Below, in pieces: positions 12,068-16,252 of a DNA stretch of 16,252 nt. The position numbers and the translations under genes are program-made. Position 1 is the first letter of the stretch; the number at the start of each line of letters is the position of its first letter. The DNA comes from Flavobacteriaceae bacterium (GTDB taxonomy: Bacteria > Bacteroidota > Bacteroidia > Flavobacteriales > Flavobacteriaceae): positions 1 through 16,252 of the forward strand of contig WFZY01000372.1 of assembly GCA_015489265.1 (NCBI GenBank), given 5' to 3'. The notes under the pieces are model-generated. The model made no database searches. It saw nothing but the letters and a program-made list of their open reading frames with translations, and was not told the origin of the DNA.

Positions 12068-14083
12068 TCAAGGTTTTTTGCTCAAAATCACCTTTTCATT
12101 TTCTTTATCGACAACCTTTCCAAAATAATCTTTAAGAGATTGATATTGCGTATTGGGGATAACCGGTTCTGAAATTTTGTTTTCAATCACCAGTTCAATA
12201 CCATCGCCGGTTTGCTTGATTTGATAACTGTAAGTTGCTGTACCGTCCGGTGTGCTGAAAGTCGTATTTTCGGGTAATTTCTCTATTTTATAACCCGATG
12301 GTAATTTGAGTTTTATATCATAACTAAACATCATAGGAAACCCGAAATAAACCGGAAAATCACGCTTATCCGATTTGAAAACATTTTCTTTCTCATGCAA
12401 AAACAAAACCGGATTCAAAACAATTTTATTCCCGATTACATCGGCGGCATCTTCCATATTGAATTGAAACAAAATTTTATAAACTTTATCAAGCTTTTTC
12501 AAATTGCTTTGTCTGATATTTACAATATTTAAGTTATCATATTTTTTTTCGAACGTTTTTTTCAAATCTTCTTTGGTCTTGTTATCATATTTACGGCGAT
12601 TTTGCAGTGCAAAATTACCGGTGTAGTTTTTGACATCGAAACCGTTAACAGCCAATTCGTCAGTTATGGTTGCTTGAATGTTATCGGCTGAAATACTGTA
12701 ATATTTCGGGAATAAATCAACGAAAGATGAGCTACCGTCTTTTTTTACCAAGCGCCCTTTCCAATTCAATACTCTTTTGGGTAAAACGCCCGGAATGGCA
12801 TATTTTTCAGTAGGGTCCATTAAGATTATTTGATTTCCGGACAGGGCGGCGGTAATAACATAGTTGAATCCTTCGAGAGTAGGAAACATCGGGATACCGT
12901 GCGAATTAGTACTGACCAAGACCGGATAAGCTTTGATGCCGGCAGCATTGAGCATGGCAATTAAAATAAAGTTTAGTTCGGCGACATTTCCGGTGCCGTT
13001 TTTATAAGCTCTTGCGACACCGTCATCGGCTAAAATACCATATTCATTGTTCCACTTGACTTTGTTTTTTACAAAATTGAAAATTTTGACTACCTTCATG
13101 TCGGGCGTGTCTGAAGAATCTATCAATTGCGCCAAATCTTTTTTAAAATATAAATGTTTTTTGAGTTCTCCGCCGAATTTTTCTTTAAAATAAATAGTTT
13201 TTGTAGCATCTTCCCAGGTAGTGGCAACAAATTTCGGTGGTTCTTGGGGAAATTTTATATATGATAATTCAAATTTTACCCTTCCGATATAATTGTTGAT
13301 GCTATTCATAAACGGTTCTTTGGAAATAGGTGCTATATCTTTCAATTTCAGATTATAAACATTGAGTTTGACCTCATATTCATTATTTTGAAAATGGGTT
13401 TCCGTAGGTGTCCATCCAACACCTCCGGTTCTATGTTTACTGACAAAATTGATATTCATTACATCATCACTTTCTATTAAATTAACCGGAAAAAAATTGG
13501 TTGTACTGTATTTGAAATGAAAAAATTCCGGCACTCTGATTTCCGCTTCCAAATATTGTATGGGAATATCAATTTTATAAATAATATCGTCAATATTTTG
13601 CACATAAGGCGAACGTATTTTGTATTCCCAATCAACAATACTTCCGGGTTTTAAATTGGGCATGGTAAATTTCTTTTCAAACCAATATTTTGAAAGTTGT
13701 TGTCTGAAAATATCCTTTTTGTTGAGTTTGGTTTTAACAATCTTTCCATCAACCAAATTAAAGGTTACCGCCTTAACCGATACTCTTTCTTCTTTGTTTT
13801 TACCATAAAGCCGGATATATTTAGTACCGTAATCAAAGCCGTCTTTATTTTTTAGCAACCGGCGTTCGTGTATTTTGGTAATGATAAACCAACCTTGGGT
13901 CTTATCATATTCGTACCAAGTTTCTCTTTTTTTAAAAAGTATAACGGCATCATCATCTTTATACTTATCCGGATTTTTTAAAACGAAATCCTTTTTACTG
14001 ATTTTACCGAATTTTTTGATTTGTGCAGGGCTCTTTACAAAAAACAAAAATAAAATACCTGCAATCCAAGTTTTTGTCATCAT
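12068..14083 (-). CDS. Exported DUF3857/transglutaminase-fold protein without catalytic Cys-His (pseudoenzyme)
   Basis: This is a 671-residue exported protein. A signal peptide (residues 1-20, ending in SPAQ) is followed by a DUF3857 domain (about 50-250). The transglutaminase-like core (about 335-430) and a C-terminal DUF3858-like domain (about 570-665, with KLPSGYKIEKLPENT) complete it. In the core the nucleophile position reads GTGNVAELN, with N366 where active members have Cys. GFNYVI has Y408 where the His is expected. The acidic residue D423 in LMDPTE is kept. It is therefore probably catalytically dead and may serve as a binding or scaffold partner. The ATGA overlap with the upstream gene implies coupled translation. 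ATG codons at 14083 and 14080 are both possible starts. Confidence 0.88.
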   Translation of the reverse strand: MMTKTWIAGILFLFFVKSPAQIKKFGKISKKDFVLKNPDKYKDDDAVILFKKRETWYEYDKTQGWFIITKIHERRLLKNKDGFDYGTKYIRLYGKNKEERVSVKAVTFNLVDGKIVKTKLNKKDIFRQQLSKYWFEKKFTMPNLKPGSIVDWEYKIRSPYVQNIDDIIYKIDIPIQYLEAEIRVPEFFHFKYSTTNFFPVNLIESDDVMNINFVSKHRTGGVGWTPTETHFQNNEYEVKLNVYNLKLKDIAPISKEPFMNSINNYIGRVKFELSYIKFPQEPPKFVATTWEDATKTIYFKEKFGGELKKHLYFKKDLAQLIDSSDTPDMKVVKIFNFVKNKVKWNNEYGILADDGVARAYKNGTGNVAELNFILIAMLNAAGIKAYPVLVSTNSHGIPMFPTLEGFNYVITAALSGNQIILMDPTEKYAIPGVLPKRVLNWKGRLVKKDGSSSFVDLFPKYYSISADNIQATITDELAVNGFDVKNYTGNFALQNRRKYDNKTKEDLKKTFEKKYDNLNIVNIRQSNLKKLDKVYKILFQFNMEDAADVIGNKIVLNPVLFLHEKENVFKSDKRDFPVYFGFPMMFSYDIKLKLPSGYKIEKLPENTTFSTPDGTATYSYQIKQTGDGIELVIENKISEPVIPNTQYQSLKDYFGKVVDKENEKVILSKKP

Positions 14084-15999
14084 GATATTTTTTTTAAGAT
14101 AATTTTTTCTGAATCTGATTTTCTGATTTTTTTTAAAAATTTTCTAAAATTGCCGTAACTTTCTTTGGGATAAGTGCCACTTTTGAGTAAAAAATGACGT
14201 TTATATATAATGGTATGAGCATCTTTTTTGATAATTTTTCGTTTATATTGACCAAATTTGGAATTTATCGTAAGATTTTCGGGTAGATAATCAAACACAA
14301 AGCCGTTGGGAAGTTGCCAAGTAATGTCATCAAGATGATTAAAACCCCCGGAAATGACAATAGGAAAGCGACGATTTTTATTTTTGGGCGGTAAACTACC
14401 GAAAACCGTAAAAATATCCGGTCTGAAATAAAACTCTTGAGCATCAAGATTGGCAATATAGCGGTTTATTTGCAATGTAATATTTTGATGAAAACATGCT
14501 TTGTTTTTGTCATCTTTCAATTCTATTTTGTTGATATTCAAGTTATTTATTCCGGAAAAATAGTTTTTAAAATAAAGCTTTTGTTTTTCCGGTTTAAGGT
14601 CTTTAATATAAAATACGTCATCATAGGCAGCACCACAATTGGTGATTTGAACTTGTGCCGTCAAATTCAATTCCGGTTTGATTTGAATAGTCGCTTCGGT
14701 AAGCACTTTGTTAATGGAATCCGGATATTTAGTGGTGCGTTTGATAAAACTGTTGTGTGGTTTGACTACAAACACTTTCCGGTCGTCGGTAAAGCCGGCT
14801 ATATGCCCAAAAGGTACTTTTTGACTGGTGCATTCAAGCCAAAGCGTATCTTTTTCTGTAGGCAACATTAAAATGACATGATTGCCTTGCATAGCGACCC
14901 AGTCGCTGTCTATGTCGCGTTTATTACCACCGTAAACAATGGAATAATAAGATTTTACTCCGGCAATATCCATTAAACTCTTGGTATAGTTAACCAATGC
15001 CTTGCAGTCGCCATAAGCTTTTTGGTCCACTTCAAGTGCCGGCATGGGACGCCAACCGCCAATACCTATCTGTATACTGATATAGCGGGTTTTGTTTTGC
15101 ATATACCGGTAAACTTTTTTGGCTTTTTCTACCGGATCTTTTATGCCGTTAGTCAATGCTATTATCTCATTACGCGTTTGTTCGGTTACGATATTTCTAC
15201 CTTTTAATAAACGCTCAATCATCCAATCACCCATTTCTTCCCAATTGTTGGCACTACCTTTTACGCCGGCTAACGAAAAACGATTTAAAGCAATTTTTGC
15301 CATAGGGACTAAGGTTCTTAAGGGCGGCATATAATCTTCCGGAACAATTGGTTTTGCATGTGTCAATTTGTAAGATAAGCTCCCCTTATGTTCTTGTTTT
15401 TCAACATGATATGGTTTTAAGTTTTGTTCTTTAACATGTAGAATAATATCAGAAGGATAGGCAATTTTATAGAAACTGTTTTCAACACCTAATCTAAACC
15501 CTTTGATAGGGTTAAAGCGTGGCATAAAAGCTGTATTTTGTGTATCTTCGGTATAACTAATCACAATAGTGTAAGGGAATTTGTTGGGAATGTACCGGTA
15601 ATACAATACCCTTGTATCATTATATAATGTATAGTTATCTTCAGCCGGATAATCTTTTATCTCGTCCCGGTGTATTGTTTTGATTTTTTTACCGAATGCG
15701 TCATATATGGCAATTTTGATTTTTTTAATTTTATCATAATCTGTATAATAGGTTATAAAATCGGCAAAGGGAATACCGTTACCGTTCAAAACAGTGATGA
15801 TTTTTTGTCTTTTAACCAGCATTCTATTGTCAGAAACAACCTGAATATCAGTAGTTTCTTGACGAATGACCGCATTGGCATTGTTACTGAGATCTTTAGG
15901 AATTAAAAAGGCGGGATAGGGAATATCTTGTGCATTTAAACCGTTAATTAGAAAAATGCTAAAAGCTAAAACGAACAAAAATCTGTTGGCTGAAAACAT
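14080..15999 (-). CDS. Exported DUF3857/transglutaminase-family protein with intact Cys-His
   Basis: This is a 639-residue exported protein. A signal peptide (about residues 1-23, ending GLNA) is followed by a DUF3857 domain (about 45-235), a transglutaminase-like core (about 270-395) and a C-terminal DUF3858-like domain (about 545-635, with WQLPNGFVFDYLPENL). In the core the nucleophile motif YGDCKALV carries C332 and QGNHVILML carries H374. WLECTS supplies an acidic E389 at the third position. The fold is shared by transglutaminases and papain-like peptidases or amidases; the substrate is unknown, and the envelope location suggests periplasmic peptide or cell-surface work. It is the first gene of a two-gene operon with its pseudoenzyme paralogue. 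Confidence 0.9.
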   Translation of the reverse strand: MFSANRFLFVLAFSIFLINGLNAQDIPYPAFLIPKDLSNNANAVIRQETTDIQVVSDNRMLVKRQKIITVLNGNGIPFADFITYYTDYDKIKKIKIAIYDAFGKKIKTIHRDEIKDYPAEDNYTLYNDTRVLYYRYIPNKFPYTIVISYTEDTQNTAFMPRFNPIKGFRLGVENSFYKIAYPSDIILHVKEQNLKPYHVEKQEHKGSLSYKLTHAKPIVPEDYMPPLRTLVPMAKIALNRFSLAGVKGSANNWEEMGDWMIERLLKGRNIVTEQTRNEIIALTNGIKDPVEKAKKVYRYMQNKTRYISIQIGIGGWRPMPALEVDQKAYGDCKALVNYTKSLMDIAGVKSYYSIVYGGNKRDIDSDWVAMQGNHVILMLPTEKDTLWLECTSQKVPFGHIAGFTDDRKVFVVKPHNSFIKRTTKYPDSINKVLTEATIQIKPELNLTAQVQITNCGAAYDDVFYIKDLKPEKQKLYFKNYFSGINNLNINKIELKDDKNKACFHQNITLQINRYIANLDAQEFYFRPDIFTVFGSLPPKNKNRRFPIVISGGFNHLDDITWQLPNGFVFDYLPENLTINSKFGQYKRKIIKKDAHTIIYKRHFLLKSGTYPKESYGNFRKFLKKIRKSDSEKIILKKIS

Positions 16000-16026
16000 T
16001 AAATATTTTTTATGATGTGTTGTGTG

Positions 16027-16034
16027 CTAATTTA
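16027..16034 (-). promoter_or_regulatory. Weak candidate -7 box TAAATTAG for the DUF3857 pair
   Basis: On the minus strand this reads TAAATTAG, 7 of 8 matches to TAnnTTTG, 27 bases before the ATG at 15999. A TTTG lies 23 bases further upstream. It is the only reasonable candidate in this short gap, and the pair might instead be read through from the glutaminase gene. Confidence 0.35.
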
Positions 16035-16035
16035 A

Positions 16036-16077
16036 GTATTTTTTTGATAAGTTGTATCAAACTCATCAAAAAATACT
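16036..16077. repeat. AT-rich inverted repeat overlapping the glutaminase stop
   Basis: AGTATTTTTTTGAT (16035-16048) is nearly complementary to ATCAAAAAATACT (16065-16077), and a smaller perfect hairpin TTGATA-N5-TATCAA (16044-16060) overlaps it. The stop codon of the glutaminase gene lies in the right arm. Neither strand has a T tract in the normal terminator position, so its role is unclear. Confidence 0.45.
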
Positions 16078-16252
16078 CCAGCCCAATTTGGTAGTTAACA
16101 ATTCCAAAGCTTTCATGCCTTTAACAGAATTCCCTTTCGGATTCAGTAGCGGACTCCAAACCGCTACGGCATATTTACCGGGATGAATAGCAGCAATACC
16201 ACCACCGACCCCACTCTTGCCGGGCAGTCCGACACGGAATGTAAATTCGCCG
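16066..16252 (-). CDS. glsA: Glutaminase, C-terminal fragment (cut by the window edge)
   Basis: Sixty-one C-terminal codons are visible (stop TGA at 16066-16068 on the minus strand). The peptide contains FRVGLPGKSGVGGGIAAIHP, then YAVAVWSPLLNPKGNS and KALELL, which match the conserved end of bacterial glutaminases. These are serine-dependent beta-lactamase-fold enzymes converting glutamine to glutamate and ammonia. The SGVGGG glycine-rich loop is the strongest sign. The catalytic Ser-x-x-Lys lies outside the window. The gene ends 67 bases before the DUF3857 pair, which reads in the same direction. Confidence 0.9.
   Translation of the reverse strand, partial: GEFTFRVGLPGKSGVGGGIAAIHPGKYAVAVWSPLLNPKGNSVKGMKALELLTTKLGWSIF

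Noticed and set aside
11821..12135. 104-codon + strand frame starting inside the YgjV-like gene
   Set aside because: It crosses the terminator palindrome and the end of the convergent DUF3857 gene and has no recognisable features.
14437..14871. 144-codon + strand frame opposite the active DUF3857 gene
   Set aside because: Antisense shadow; no promoter and no family resemblance.

Overview
The window is AT-rich bacterial DNA from a member of the Bacteroidota, most likely Flavobacteriia-like. Upstream of many genes there is a TAnnTTTG -7 box, the element recognised by the Bacteroidota primary sigma factor, and Shine-Dalgarno sites are mostly absent. The gene families also fit this phylum: DUF3857/transglutaminase pairs, a DUF3127 protein, and an IS4-type transposase with a DUF4372-like N-terminus.

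Layout. (1) Positions 1-1670 form an accessory island holding two type II toxin-antitoxin modules on the + strand. The first is a clear yefM-yoeB pair; the second is a RelE/ParE-superfamily toxin with a small antitoxin. A structured repeat follows each module. Two near-identical ~181-bp copies (49-229 and 1484-1665) bracket the block, and a shorter divergent copy (784-850) lies between the modules. (2) Positions 1717-2290 are a decayed IS4-family element with a truncated transposase. (3) Positions 2457-7322 are the sbcD-sbcC operon (Mre11/Rad50-type nuclease). (4) Positions 7448-8737 are a multi-pass membrane protein of unknown function followed by a DUF3127 protein whose last residues copy the SSB C-terminal tip. 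A terminator at 8755-8783 closes this unit. (5) Positions 8797-10044 (minus strand) encode a U32-family protein of the TrhP/YegQ type (tRNA U34 hydroxylation), divergently transcribed from a secreted C69 dipeptidase-like gene (10250-11656). (6) A 72-codon YgjV-like membrane protein follows (11700-11918). (7) Positions 15999-12068 (minus strand) are two overlapping exported DUF3857/transglutaminase-fold proteins. The first keeps the Cys and His of the active site and the second has lost both. The pair ends in an 18-bp perfect-stem terminator. (8) The right edge holds the C-terminal end of a glutaminase gene (minus strand).

How the parts relate. SbcCD is a housekeeping DNA-end-processing nuclease; the TA modules and IS remnant upstream of it are acquired material. 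The DUF3127 protein looks like an accessory ssDNA-binding or SSB-mimicking protein, and its neighbour is an unknown membrane protein. The DUF3857 pair appears to be an envelope enzyme plus pseudoenzyme that are translationally coupled.

Most interesting points. The TA block has a cassette-like arrangement in which each module is followed by a structured repeat, and the hairpin in that repeat shows a compensatory base-pair change between copies. The yefM promoter carries paired GTAC-centred palindromes with E. coli-like 12-bp spacing. The DUF3127 protein has an SSB-like tail, and the transglutaminase pair combines an enzyme with a pseudoenzyme. I saw no CRISPR array, tRNA, rRNA or known riboswitch. 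No gene-free stretch exceeds 300 bases; the longest (about 1-270, 1481-1738, 2189-2456) hold the repeats, the IS remnant ends and short direct repeats described below.
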